Positions 9,143-17,389 of a DNA stretch of 37,143 bases are shown here, in pieces; within the stretch, counting starts at the first letter, position 1; each line of letters begins with the position of its first letter. Below the pieces are notes generated by a model. It was not told the origin of the DNA, made no database searches, and saw nothing but the letters and a program-made list of their open reading frames with translations. The stretch lies in NCBI RefSeq assembly GCF_000687165.1, contig NZ_JMKU01000035.1:1-37143 (forward strand). The letters are read 5' to 3'. Made by a program: the position numbers and the translations under genes. This DNA comes from Paracidovorax oryzae ATCC 19882. GTDB lineage: Bacteria > Pseudomonadota > Gammaproteobacteria > Burkholderiales > Burkholderiaceae_C.

Positions 9143-10945
9143 ATGACCGATACGACGGCTGCAGCCCGCACCCAGGCGCTGCTCGACCGACTCAACCGCG
9201 CTCTGGCGGACCGCGACTTCACGGCCGCGAGCCGGCTGTTCGCCGACGAGTGCTACTGGCGCGACCTGGTGCTGCTGACCTGGAACATCAAGACCATGGA
9301 AGGCCAGCAGCAGATCGCCGACCTGCTGGCGGCGCAGCTCGATGCCGCGGCGCCCGTGCATTTCTCCCTGGACGAGCGCGAGGCCGTGGAAGAGGCCGAC
9401 GGCGTGCTGTCCGCCTGGATCGTGGTCGATACGCGGCATGCGCGCGGCGGCGGCCATGTCCGCATCCGGGACGGGCGCATCTGGACGCTGCTGACGGCCG
9501 CCCAGGAACTGAAGGGGCACGAGGAGCCCATGGGCACGCGCCGCCCGATGGGCGCCGAGCACGGCATCCGGCGTGGCCGCCAGACCTGGCTGGAGCGCCG
9601 CCAGCAGGAGGCCGAGGAACTGGGCCGCGGGAAGCAGCCCTTCGTGCTGGTCATCGGCGGAGGGCAGGGCGGCATCGCGCTGGGCGCGCGGCTGCGCCAG
9701 CTGGGGGTGTCGCACATCGTCATCGACCGCCAGGCGCGCCCCGGCGACCAATGGCGCAACCGCTACAAGTCGCTGTGCCTGCACGATCCGGTCTGGTACG
9801 ACCATCTGCCGTACCTGCCCTTTCCGGACAACTGGCCCGTGTTCGCGCCCAAGGACAAGATCGGCGACTGGCTGGAGATGTACACCAAGGTGATGGAGGT
9901 CAACTACTGGCCGTCCACCAACTGCCTGACCGCCCGCTTCGACGAAGACAAGCAGGAGTGGGAAGTCACCGTGGAGCGCGATGGCGAGACGCTGGTGCTG
10001 CGCCCCAAGCACCTGGTGTTCGCCACCGGCATGTCGGGCAAGGCCAACGTGCCCCAGATCAAGGGCCAGGACGTCTTCAAGGGCGAGCAGCAGCACTCGT
10101 CACAGCACCCCGGCCCGGACGCCTATGCCGGCAAGAAGGTGGTGGTGATCGGCGCCAACAATTCCGCGCACGACATCTGCGCGGCGCTGTGGGAGCATGG
10201 CGCCGACGTGACCATGGTGCAGCGCTCGTCCACGCACATCGTGCGCTCCGATTCGCTGATGGAGATCGGCCTGGGCGATCTGTATTCGGAGCGCGCCCTG
10301 GCCAATGGCGTGACCACCAAGAAGGCGGACCTGATCTTCGCCTCGCTGCCCTACCGGATCATGGCCGACTTCCAGGTGCCGGTGTACGACCGCATCCGCG
10401 AGCGCGATGCGGAGTTCTACCGCAAGCTCGAAGCGACCGGCTTCATGCTGGACTTCGGCGACGACGACTCGGGCCTCTTCATGAAGTACCTGCGCCGCGC
10501 GTCGGGCTACTACATCGATGTGGGCGCCTGCGACCTGGTGATCGACGGCAGCATCAAGCTGCAGGCGGGCAAGGGGATCAGCCACCTGTCGGAGAACGCC
10601 GTGGTGCTGGATGACGGCACCGAACTGCCTGCGGACCTGGTGGTCTATGCCACCGGCTACGGCTCGATGAACGGCTGGGTGGCCGACCTGATCAGCCAGG
10701 AGGTGGCGGACAAGGTGGGCAAGGTCTGGGGCCTGGGCTCCGACACCACCAAGGACCCGGGGCCGTGGGAGGGCGAGCAGCGCAACATGTGGAAGCCCAC
10801 GCAGCAGCAGGCGCTGTGGTTCCACGGCGGCAACCTGCACCAGTCGCGCCACTATTCGCTCTACCTGGCGCTGCAGCTCAAGGCCCGCCAGGAAGGCCTG
10901 CCCGTGCAGGTCTACGGCCTGCAGCAGGTCCACCACCTGCGCTGA
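9143..10945 (+). CDS. SnoaL-fused flavin-containing monooxygenase (FMO/YUCCA/BVMO superfamily)
   Basis: A 600-residue two-part enzyme. Residues ~10-130 resemble an NTF2/SnoaL-like fold. From ~165 a class B flavin monooxygenase follows, with FAD motif GGGQGG at 172-177 and a second, NADPH-type nucleotide site VVVIGANNSA at ~333-342. Between them lies FKGEQQH (F312, G314, H318), matching FxGxxxH. The eleventh position, which is usually W/P in Baeyer-Villiger enzymes or F/Y in FMOs, is His322. Class B enzymes use NADPH and O2 to oxygenate ketones or heteroatoms; the substrate here is unknown. AGGAG precedes the ATG by a few bases. It is first in an operon with two alcohol dehydrogenases, suggesting an alcohol > ketone > ester-type route. 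Confidence 0.9.
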   Translation: MTDTTAAARTQALLDRLNRALADRDFTAASRLFADECYWRDLVLLTWNIKTMEGQQQIADLLAAQLDAAAPVHFSLDEREAVEEADGVLSAWIVVDTRHARGGGHVRIRDGRIWTLLTAAQELKGHEEPMGTRRPMGAEHGIRRGRQTWLERRQQEAEELGRGKQPFVLVIGGGQGGIALGARLRQLGVSHIVIDRQARPGDQWRNRYKSLCLHDPVWYDHLPYLPFPDNWPVFAPKDKIGDWLEMYTKVMEVNYWPSTNCLTARFDEDKQEWEVTVERDGETLVLRPKHLVFATGMSGKANVPQIKGQDVFKGEQQHSSQHPGPDAYAGKKVVVIGANNSAHDICAALWEHGADVTMVQRSSTHIVRSDSLMEIGLGDLYSERALANGVTTKKADLIFASLPYRIMADFQVPVYDRIRERDAEFYRKLEATGFMLDFGDDDSGLFMKYLRRASGYYIDVGACDLVIDGSIKLQAGKGISHLSENAVVLDDGTELPADLVVYATGYGSMNGWVADLISQEVADKVGKVWGLGSDTTKDPGPWEGEQRNMWKPTQQQALWFHGGNLHQSRHYSLYLALQLKARQEGLPVQVYGLQQVHHLR

Positions 10946-10986
10946 GCGTCTCGCTCTTTATCCATCCAACGCAAGGAGACAACCAC

Positions 10987-11772
10987 ATGCAGACCACTTT
11001 GCTTCCCCTGGCCGGAAAGACGGCCGTCGTGACCGGCGGCGCGCGCGGCATCGGCAAAGGCATCGTGCTGGAGCTGGCCCGGGCCGGTGCCGACGTGCTC
11101 ATCGCCGACCTGCTGGAGGACGCCATGCAATCCACCGCCGCTGAAGTGCAGGCCCTGGGCCGCCGCGCCCTGACGCGCCGCGTCGATGTGACCGACGCTG
11201 CGCAGGTACAGGCCATGGTGGACCAGGCGGTGTCCGAGCTGGGGGGCCTGGACATCCTGGTCAACTGCGCGGGCGTCATCAGCATCCATTCGGTGGCGGA
11301 GCTGTCGGAGCGTGACTGGGACTTCGTCATGGGCGTCAACGCCAAGGGCACTTTCCTGGGCTGCCGCGCTGCGCTGGGGCCGATGCGGGCCAGGCGCTCG
11401 GGGCGCATCATCAATGTGGCGTCGATCGCCGGCAAGGAAGGGTTTCCCAACCTCGCGCACTACAGCGCGTCCAAGTTCGCCGTGGTGGGATTCACCAATG
11501 CGCTGGCCAAGGAAGTGGCGCAGGAGGGCATCACGGTCAACGCCATCTGCCCCGGCATCGTGCGCACCTACATGTGGGACCGCCTGTCGGACGAGTGGAA
11601 GAACGAGGGCGAATCCGTGGAGGACTCCTGGGCCCGCCACCAGCTGACGCTCATCCCGCAAGGCCGCGCGCAGACGCCCCAGGACATGGGCCGGCTGGCG
11701 CTGTTCTTCGCCACCATGGACAACGTCACCGGGCAGTCGGTGAATGTCGATGGCGGCTTCACCTTTCACTGA
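10987..11772 (+). CDS. Short-chain dehydrogenase/reductase
   Basis: A 261-residue classical SDR. It has the cofactor motif TGGARGIG at 16-23, an acidic residue after beta-2 (ADLLED) favouring NAD(H), and the NCAG motif. The catalytic Ser146 lies in NVASIAG and the Tyr159/Lys163 pair in YSASK, followed by the usual NAICPGIV and C-terminal NVDGGFTFH. It probably oxidises a secondary alcohol or reduces the matching ketone. AAGGAGA precedes the ATG. The gene lies 41 bases after the monooxygenase and 17 bases before the Zn-dehydrogenase, so it is in one operon under the sigma-54-type promoter. An acetoin/diacetyl reductase role is possible given the neighbour, but it is not proven by sequence. Confidence 0.93.
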   Translation: MQTTLLPLAGKTAVVTGGARGIGKGIVLELARAGADVLIADLLEDAMQSTAAEVQALGRRALTRRVDVTDAAQVQAMVDQAVSELGGLDILVNCAGVISIHSVAELSERDWDFVMGVNAKGTFLGCRAALGPMRARRSGRIINVASIAGKEGFPNLAHYSASKFAVVGFTNALAKEVAQEGITVNAICPGIVRTYMWDRLSDEWKNEGESVEDSWARHQLTLIPQGRAQTPQDMGRLALFFATMDNVTGQSVNVDGGFTFH

Positions 11773-11789
11773 CCCGGAGAGATCGAATC

Positions 11790-12857
11790 ATGAAAGCAGC
11801 ACGTTTCCATGCGCGCGGCGACATCCGCATCGAAGACATTCCCGAACCCGTGGTGGAGCCTGGCACCGTGGGCATCGAAGTGGCCTGGTGCGGCATCTGC
11901 GGCACCGACCTGCATGAGTTCATGGAGGGGCCGATCTTCATCCCGCCCTGCGGCCACCCGCACCCCATCTCGGGCGAATCGGCGCCCGTCACCATGGGGC
12001 ACGAATTCTCCGGCGTGGTCTATGCCGTGGGCGAGGGCGTCGATGACATCGAAGTCGGCCAGCACGTCGTGGTGGAGCCCTATATCGTGGCCGACGACGT
12101 GCCCACCGGGCCGGGCGACCACTACCACCTGTCCAAGAACATGAACTTCATCGGCCTGGGCGGCCGTGGGGGCGGGCTCTCCGAGCGGATCGCCGTCAAG
12201 CGCCGCTGGGTACACCCGATCTCCGACGCCATTCCGCTGGACCAGGCCGCGCTGATCGAGCCGCTGTCGGTGGGCCACCATGCCTACACCCGCAGCGGCG
12301 CCCAGGCGGGCGACGTGGCGCTGGTGGGTGGGGCCGGGCCCATCGGCCTGCTACTGTCCGCCATCCTCAAGGCCAAGGGCCTCACGGTGATCGTCACCGA
12401 ACTGAGCGCCAGGCGAAAGCAGAAGGCGCGCGAATCCGGCGTGGCCGACCATATCCTGGACCCCTCCGAAGTGGACGTGGTGGCCGAGGTCATGCGGCTC
12501 ACGGATGGCAAGGGTGTGGACGTGGCCTTCGAATGCTCCAGCGTCAACAAGGTGCTCGACACCCTGGTGGCCGTGACGAAGGCCACGGGCGTGGTGGTGA
12601 TCGTGTCCATCTGGAGCCATCCGGCCACCATCAACGTTCACAGCGTGGTGATGAAGGAACTGGACGTGCGCGGCACGATCGCCTACTGCAACGACCACCA
12701 GGAAACCATCAAGCTGGTGGAGCAGGGCAAGATCGACCTGGCGCCCTTCATCACCCAGCGGATCCAGCTGGACGATTTGGTGGCCAAGGGCTTCGACACG
12801 CTGATCCACAACAACGAGTCGGCGGTGAAGATCATCGTGCAGCCGCGGCTGAAGTAG
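11790..12857 (+). CDS. Zinc-dependent 2,3-butanediol dehydrogenase-like alcohol dehydrogenase
   Basis: A 355-residue medium-chain dehydrogenase. The N-terminus resembles BdhA/Bdh1-type 2,3-butanediol dehydrogenases (WCGICGTDLHEF with Zn ligand Cys37, GPIFIPP, then GHEFSG with His71-Glu72). The four-cysteine structural zinc lobe is replaced by a loop (VVVEPYIVADDVPTG), as in some BDH relatives. The NAD-binding motif is VGGAGPIGLL, and VIVSIWSHPA is close to the equivalent BDH segment. It oxidises vicinal diols or secondary alcohols with NAD in that family. As third gene of the operon it may provide or use the hydroxyketone substrate of the monooxygenase. Butanediol specificity is inference from resemblance; sorbitol or another polyol is an alternative. 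Confidence 0.9.
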   Translation: MKAARFHARGDIRIEDIPEPVVEPGTVGIEVAWCGICGTDLHEFMEGPIFIPPCGHPHPISGESAPVTMGHEFSGVVYAVGEGVDDIEVGQHVVVEPYIVADDVPTGPGDHYHLSKNMNFIGLGGRGGGLSERIAVKRRWVHPISDAIPLDQAALIEPLSVGHHAYTRSGAQAGDVALVGGAGPIGLLLSAILKAKGLTVIVTELSARRKQKARESGVADHILDPSEVDVVAEVMRLTDGKGVDVAFECSSVNKVLDTLVAVTKATGVVVIVSIWSHPATINVHSVVMKELDVRGTIAYCNDHQETIKLVEQGKIDLAPFITQRIQLDDLVAKGFDTLIHNNESAVKIIVQPRLK

Positions 12858-12935
12858 GGTGGGGCGGCCGTGGCGCGTCATGCTTCGCTTTCGCGGGGAG
12901 GCAGGCAGGAACCGTTGGGGGCCGCACCATCGCTC

Positions 12936-12955
12936 GCTGCGCGCTTGCGCGCAGC
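12936..12955. terminator. Perfect GC-rich hairpin between convergent genes
   Basis: GCTGCGCGC-TT-GCGCGCAGC forms a nine-base-pair stem in the 195-base gap between the BDH stop (12857) and the convergent FadL stop (13053). There is no T tract on either side, so it is at best a Rho-assisted or bidirectional pause. The rest of the gap shows no gene. Confidence 0.4.
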
Positions 12956-13052
12956 TCCTGTGGCGCAAGGGCACGGATGAAGGGGTACCCGTGCCAGGGG
13001 ACCCCATTTCCGGGGAGCAGGTTGTCGCGTGAGCTTCATCCTGCTTCAGCGT

Positions 13053-14243
13053 TCATTTGAACTTCCGCGTGTACGTCAGTGCGGCATAGTGCGCGAGTCC
13101 ATACGGATTCGTTCCCTGGCTTGGCCCGGATCCGACCACCTGCACTCGCGGCGACAGGGCGTAGGCGAACGACACCTCTTCCGTCCGGCTCATCCGGTAG
13201 GTTCCGCCCAAGGTATAGGTCCGGTTCGGCGTCAGGGGCACAAGAAACGTAAACGCGGTATTTGCGGGCGTCAATAACTGGTTCGCAACTTCGAAACCGC
13301 CACGGATGATCCATCGATCACTGAATTCGTATTGCACCCCGAACCTGTAGGCGTCGATGTTCCTGAAGCCGAATCCGGAGCCGTTCTCGCTCCCCAGCGG
13401 CACCGTCAGGTTCAGCGGGTTGCCTAAGGAGCGAGTCTTTGCGTAATTGAAGCGATTCCAATCCAGACCGATGAGCCATTTCGTGTTCGGCCTGAACGCG
13501 ACCCCCACGCCATAGGATTCTGGCTCTTCGAAGCGGGCTCCGTCAGCCAGGATCTGGCTGTACCTGTCCCATGCACCGTAGCGCACTTTTGAAGCGTAGA
13601 AAGCGCCTGCGGAGAACTGGTCGGTGAACCGGCTCATCCAGCCCAGCCGCACGCCATAGCCTTGCGACCAGTCACGGCCGCGGTTGGATTGGCCCGTTTG
13701 TGCCTCGACCCCCTTGACCGAGATGGTGGAGACGGCCCCCACCAACGCAACAGACAGAGCGTTTCTGTTGTGCTCCCCGAATCGGTATGCAATGGTGGGG
13801 GCCACATGGAGAAACACCGTTTGGGCCCGTGTCTGCGAGTTTCCCCGAACTCCTCCGAACGCCTCGCGATACGTGACACCGGCACCGCCCGACCAGCTTG
13901 CCACCCCGACGGCGATGGCCGGCGAGAGATCTTTGATGTAGCCGAACTCCGGGAGCACAGCCAGGCCGAGTTTCGTCTTGTAGTCCTGGCCTTGAAACTC
14001 CGAGCCGGCACGGATGAAGTAGATGCCGGAACCGATGTCCAGTCGTTCTCCCGCGAACGCTATGCCAGCCGGATTCGTCGCAGGCGCCAGCGCGGACTCA
14101 CCCACGGCTATGCCGACCCCGCCCATCCCCTGCTCACGGCTGCCATAGCCGGTCGCATTCGTGCCGGTTTCGGCGAATGCCGATGCCATGGTCCCCGAAA
14201 AAATGATCGCCAGGGAAATGGGGGTGATTTTGTTCAGTTTCAT
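13053..14243 (-). CDS. OmpP1/FadL/TodX-family outer-membrane transporter
   Basis: A 396-residue outer-membrane beta-barrel for hydrophobic substrates. It has a signal peptide of about 24 residues (MKLNKITPISLAIIFSG, cut after AFA) and the family N-terminal hatch region, including GSREQGMGGVGIAVGES and APATNPAGIAF. Alternating beta strands follow, ending in an aromatic-rich C-terminus LTYTRKFK. ATG 14243 was chosen because AGGAG lies just upstream; an in-frame ATG at 14318 would put residues before the signal peptide. It is the last gene of the minus-strand catabolic cluster, separated from the dioxygenase by 161 bases. FadL homologues in toluene or hydrocarbon operons admit the aromatic substrate, which is the likely role here. 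Confidence 0.92.
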   Translation of the reverse strand: MKLNKITPISLAIIFSGTMASAFAETGTNATGYGSREQGMGGVGIAVGESALAPATNPAGIAFAGERLDIGSGIYFIRAGSEFQGQDYKTKLGLAVLPEFGYIKDLSPAIAVGVASWSGGAGVTYREAFGGVRGNSQTRAQTVFLHVAPTIAYRFGEHNRNALSVALVGAVSTISVKGVEAQTGQSNRGRDWSQGYGVRLGWMSRFTDQFSAGAFYASKVRYGAWDRYSQILADGARFEEPESYGVGVAFRPNTKWLIGLDWNRFNYAKTRSLGNPLNLTVPLGSENGSGFGFRNIDAYRFGVQYEFSDRWIIRGGFEVANQLLTPANTAFTFLVPLTPNRTYTLGGTYRMSRTEEVSFAYALSPRVQVVGSGPSQGTNPYGLAHYAALTYTRKFK

Positions 14244-14287
14244 TTTTTGTCTCCTGTGTTTTATTGACGCCCGTGCGCGACCAGGCG

Positions 14288-14302
14288 GCAAGGAGTCCTT
14301 GC
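14288..14302. promoter_or_regulatory. 15-base palindrome upstream of the FadL-like gene
   Basis: GCAAGGA-G-TCCTTGC has seven-base arms around one base, about 45 bases upstream of the FadL-type start. It lies in the largest gap of the distal cluster (14244-14404). It could be an operator or an mRNA stem separating porin expression from the enzymes. No matching regulator is identified. Confidence 0.35.
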
Positions 14303-14404
14303 AGCATGGAATGGGCACACGGGTGGGTTTATCTGCCGCGGGCGGGCAGTCCGCTTTTTCCGATTTCGGCAGACGACTGTCTGGTCAACGGCGGGTAGCG
14401 ATGT

Positions 14405-15355
14405 TCAATGCCCCGCGGACTGCGCCTCGTAATTGACAACGAAGTCGCTGGGCACATCGGGCCCCCAGACGTAGAGGGAGTCCTCGATGGGATGATTGGC
14501 TGCGGGCCAGGGCACTCCTTGCTCGACATAATCGATGTCATAGGAATACTCTGCGTAGCTGTTCCAGGGGTCTCGGATATACGCGAAATAGTTGGAGCCA
14601 AGAACATGGCGCCCGACGCCCCATCCACCTCTGTAGCCAACGCGCTCCATGTGGGTCATGCCCGTGCCGACATCGTCCAGGCTGCCTACGCACCAGCTGC
14701 TGTGGTGCAGGCCGCAGCCATTCGATTTCGCCAGCGCGATCAAGTGGTGATCACTGCCGTGCGGGGTATGCATGAAGGCAATCGCGTCCCCTGATCTGTC
14801 GGACAGCCGGAGCCCCAACACCTCTTCATAGAATCGCAGGCTGCGCTCGACGTCGGCCGTGAACAGCAGGATATGGGACAGATACAGCGGCCGCACCCGC
14901 CCCACTGCGCTACTTGCCGGGGCGCGGCCCGAATTCGCGCAGGCGGGAGGGGATTGCTGAGGCGCGGGGTGGTCGGGGGAAGACTTTCCTGCGACTTTGA
15001 GCTGTATGGGCAGGCCGTCCGGCGCGCACAACCACAAGCCGTCGGCCGGAGCCCCCGGTGGCGGCGTTATGCGTTCCGCCCGGCTCAGCGCATGTATTTC
15101 GAAGGCCTCGGCATCCTGAGCGTGGATGCCGTAGGCCACCCAGAGCAGGCGCTTGAGCGGCCCTTGGAAAATACGTCCCCAGCGATGGCCATTGCCTTGG
15201 GTGTACAGGCCCAAGGCGCCATCCTCTTCGATCACGTCGAGGCCGAATCGCTCGTAGAAGTCACGTGCAGCCTGAAGATCGGGAACGCTGATGACAAACT
15301 CATCGACCGAATGGACGGCCAATGGGCGAGTGGAAACTGCTTCGGCAGAATGCAT
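14405..15355 (-). CDS. Two-domain extradiol (catechol 2,3-dioxygenase-type) VOC dioxygenase
   Basis: A 316-residue type I extradiol dioxygenase with two VOC modules: a non-catalytic one (about 14-122) and a catalytic one (about 157-290), joined by a Pro/Ala/Ser-rich linker. The facial triad for Fe(II) is visible as His161 (YLSHILLF), His217 or His218 (GLHHSSW) and Glu269 (NSYAEYSYD); the AEY triplet is typical of ring-cleaving enzymes. It would cleave a catechol-type ring next to the hydroxyls. The ATG at 15355 has GAGG upstream. Its position after an FAH-family gene and downstream of a flavin hydroxylase supports meta-cleavage of a substituted catechol. The wide linker and weak similarity to well-known catechol enzymes suggest a bulky or unusual substrate. 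Confidence 0.9.
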   Translation of the reverse strand: MHSAEAVSTRPLAVHSVDEFVISVPDLQAARDFYERFGLDVIEEDGALGLYTQGNGHRWGRIFQGPLKRLLWVAYGIHAQDAEAFEIHALSRAERITPPPGAPADGLWLCAPDGLPIQLKVAGKSSPDHPAPQQSPPACANSGRAPASSAVGRVRPLYLSHILLFTADVERSLRFYEEVLGLRLSDRSGDAIAFMHTPHGSDHHLIALAKSNGCGLHHSSWCVGSLDDVGTGMTHMERVGYRGGWGVGRHVLGSNYFAYIRDPWNSYAEYSYDIDYVEQGVPWPAANHPIEDSLYVWGPDVPSDFVVNYEAQSAGH

Positions 15356-15434
15356 GACGACCTCGACTTGGGCTTGGGATCTGAAGCTGCCTGGCGCAGC
15401 TTTCCGATGCGGTTCGTGGCGCTGGCAGCGGCGT

Positions 15435-16271
15435 TCAGCGAACCAGTTGCCGTTGCGTACCCAGCGGGCCGGCCGACAGCGCCATCACATCGCCTCGCTG
15501 GAGGAAGACCGGGGGCTTCATGCCCAGGCCGACTCCTGCAGGGGTGCCGGTGATGACCACGTCGCCCGGCAGCAGCGTCATGAACTGGCTGAGGTAAGAG
15601 AGGATTTGCGCGACCGGGAAAATCATGTCGGCCGTGCTGCTGGCCTGGCGCAAATCGCCGTTGACTCGCAGCTCGAGTGGAATGGCCTGAGGGTCGGGCA
15701 GTTCGTCGGCGGTGACGAGCCAGGGGCCTAGCGGGCCGAAGCCGTCGAAGCTCTTCCCCTTGCCCCATTGACCGTTGCGCTTGATCTGCCAGCCACGCTC
15801 CGACACATCGTTGGCCAGGCAATAACCTGCCACATGCGACAAGGCATGTTCGGCGGGAACCTGCCTTGCCAGCGTGCCCACCACGAAACCAAGCTCGATT
15901 TCCCAGTCTCCCTCCACCGCGCCTTCCGGCAGCACGACATCGTCGTTGGGCCCGGCAATCGATGTGATGGCTTTATGGAATACCACGGGCTCCTTCGGGA
16001 TTTCGAGCCCCGCTTCTTGCGCATGCTTGCGGTAATTCAATCCGATGGCGATGAATTGCCGCACTCCCGTGATCGGGGCCCCCAGCCGCTCGCCAGGCGG
16101 CACGAGAGGAAGCCTGTGCAGGTCAATAGCCCGTAGAGCGGCCAGCTTCTCGGGCGACAGCCACTCCGGAGTCCAATCGCTGATCAGCAGTGAAAGATCG
16201 CGGATGCGGCCCTCGTTGTCGAGAGCACCTGGTTTCTCCGAACCCACGGCACCGAATCTCAGTAGCTTCAT
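15435..16271 (-). CDS. Fumarylacetoacetate hydrolase (FAH)-family protein
   Basis: A 278-residue FAH-fold enzyme. The metal ligands Glu124, Glu126 and Asp155 are all present (DWEIELGFVV, LANDVSERGWQ). The usual GLNYRKHAQE loop, KSFDGFGPLGPW and GDVVITGTPAGVG segments are intact. Family members hydrolyse 1,3-diketo acids, hydrate or decarboxylate meta-cleavage products, or decarboxylate oxaloacetate. AGGA lies before the ATG at 16271. It sits directly upstream of the ring-cleavage dioxygenase, so processing of the ring-opened dicarbonyl acid is the natural role. Which reaction it performs is not determined by these motifs. Confidence 0.92.
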   Translation of the reverse strand: MKLLRFGAVGSEKPGALDNEGRIRDLSLLISDWTPEWLSPEKLAALRAIDLHRLPLVPPGERLGAPITGVRQFIAIGLNYRKHAQEAGLEIPKEPVVFHKAITSIAGPNDDVVLPEGAVEGDWEIELGFVVGTLARQVPAEHALSHVAGYCLANDVSERGWQIKRNGQWGKGKSFDGFGPLGPWLVTADELPDPQAIPLELRVNGDLRQASSTADMIFPVAQILSYLSQFMTLLPGDVVITGTPAGVGLGMKPPVFLQRGDVMALSAGPLGTQRQLVR

Positions 16272-16323
16272 AAATAATCCTAATCGTGCAGAAAGATGAA
16301 AGGGCCAGATGTGGCAAGGAGGC

Positions 16324-16857
16324 TCAGGGTAATGTGGCGCCGATCAGCACGAAGAGCACTCGACAAGGCTCCGCCGTACGGTTGATCCAGTCGTGATTGG
16401 TGCCGCGCTGTATCATCACGTCGCCAGCGCGCATGAGGGTTTCCTGCCGGTCAAGCACTGCGTAGATTTCGCCGGAGATCACGTAGGCATAGTCGATGGA
16501 CGGCGTGCGATGCATGAGGTGTTCTTCGCTGGCCGCAGGAAATCTGGCCTTGATCGCAGCATCGGGCGGAAACTCCACGATCCGGAATACCGTGCCTTGC
16601 ACCGGCGGTGGCAGCACGACCGGGCCGGCTGCGGGATCGGCAGGCTCCTCGCTCAATCGCACAGGGGTTTCCGAAGTCTTCCAAAGCTCGGTGGTTGCGA
16701 ATTCCGGCATACCCATGATGGCCTGCACATTCGCGCAATGGGCGTCCGAAACGATGTAGGACTTTCCGTGCTCGTCCGAGCCCGTGACGATGCGGCGGTA
16801 CGTGCCCACCTGTCTGCTGACCTGGACCGTTTGAGCCAAGTCGATGGCGTTGCTCAT
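16324..16857 (-). CDS. Cupin-domain protein
   Basis: A 177-residue single-cupin protein. The C-terminal half carries a cupin core (IDYAYVISGEIYAVLD, then AGDVMIQRGTNHDWINRT) with a Glu and a His in the positions that often bind metal. The N-terminal part is an extension with VSRQVGTYRRIVTG and DEHGKSYIVSD, a layout common to small cupins in aromatic-catabolic clusters. Start MSNAIDLAQ at 16857 overlaps the lipocalin-like stop by ATGA, so the two are translationally coupled. It could be a metal-dependent isomerase, a decarboxylase, a dioxygenase or a binding protein; the sequence does not decide. Confidence 0.85.
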   Translation of the reverse strand: MSNAIDLAQTVQVSRQVGTYRRIVTGSDEHGKSYIVSDAHCANVQAIMGMPEFATTELWKTSETPVRLSEEPADPAAGPVVLPPPVQGTVFRIVEFPPDAAIKARFPAASEEHLMHRTPSIDYAYVISGEIYAVLDRQETLMRAGDVMIQRGTNHDWINRTAEPCRVLFVLIGATLP

Positions 16858-17339
16858 GCTGCAGCTCCCTGGATTCGTTGATCGTTCTGTTGTACGCGTA
16901 CCCACTCGATATAGCTGGTCCTGGATACTCCGCCGATAACCATCGAGGGCGTATCGAGCCTCAATCGATCACCTTCGAAAACGCAGATCCGCAACATGCG
17001 CTGGCCTATGAAATGGGGGAGAGTGGCGTAATCCACGACGTGGACCACTTCCGAACGTTCTTCATTCAGTTCATAGCTGCCGCTGTAGGCGACGATGGAA
17101 GAGAATGCATCGGCGCGCTCTTCCTGCGTTCCGCCATCCAGCGAGCTGTCTTTGAAAAGCGAACGCTCCTTGCGTGCCAGCATGGCACTCATCACCCCGT
17201 TTTCGGAGTAGATGAGGTAACCGCCGCATGCATCTGCCATACCCAGAGGCGGAAGGAAATGGTCTTTTTTCTCTCCGTCGGTCAGGCACCAGTCTGCAAG
17301 GCGCCAGGCGCCCACCAGTTTTCTCTTGAGATCGCTCAT
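16854..17339 (-). CDS. Lipocalin-like domain protein
   Basis: A 161-residue protein of the cytoplasmic lipocalin-like family. It opens KLVGAWRLADWCL and continues GGYLIYSENGVMSAMLAR, then alternating strands with VHVVDYATLPHFIGQ and LRLDTPSMVIGG. There is no signal peptide. AGGAA lies before the ATG at 17339. It overlaps the cupin gene by four bases. Members turn up in clusters for polyphenol or polycyclic aromatic metabolism as presumed ligand-binding or lyase/isomerase proteins, but their chemistry is poorly known. Here it may hold or rearrange an unstable ring-cleavage intermediate; that is inference. Confidence 0.83.
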   Translation of the reverse strand: MSDLKRKLVGAWRLADWCLTDGEKKDHFLPPLGMADACGGYLIYSENGVMSAMLARKERSLFKDSSLDGGTQEERADAFSSIVAYSGSYELNEERSEVVHVVDYATLPHFIGQRMLRICVFEGDRLRLDTPSMVIGGVSRTSYIEWVRVQQNDQRIQGAAA

Positions 17340-17389
17340 TGTGATTTCCTAAGTTCAATGAAAAGCCTCCTATATGTGGTGGGCGGGCT

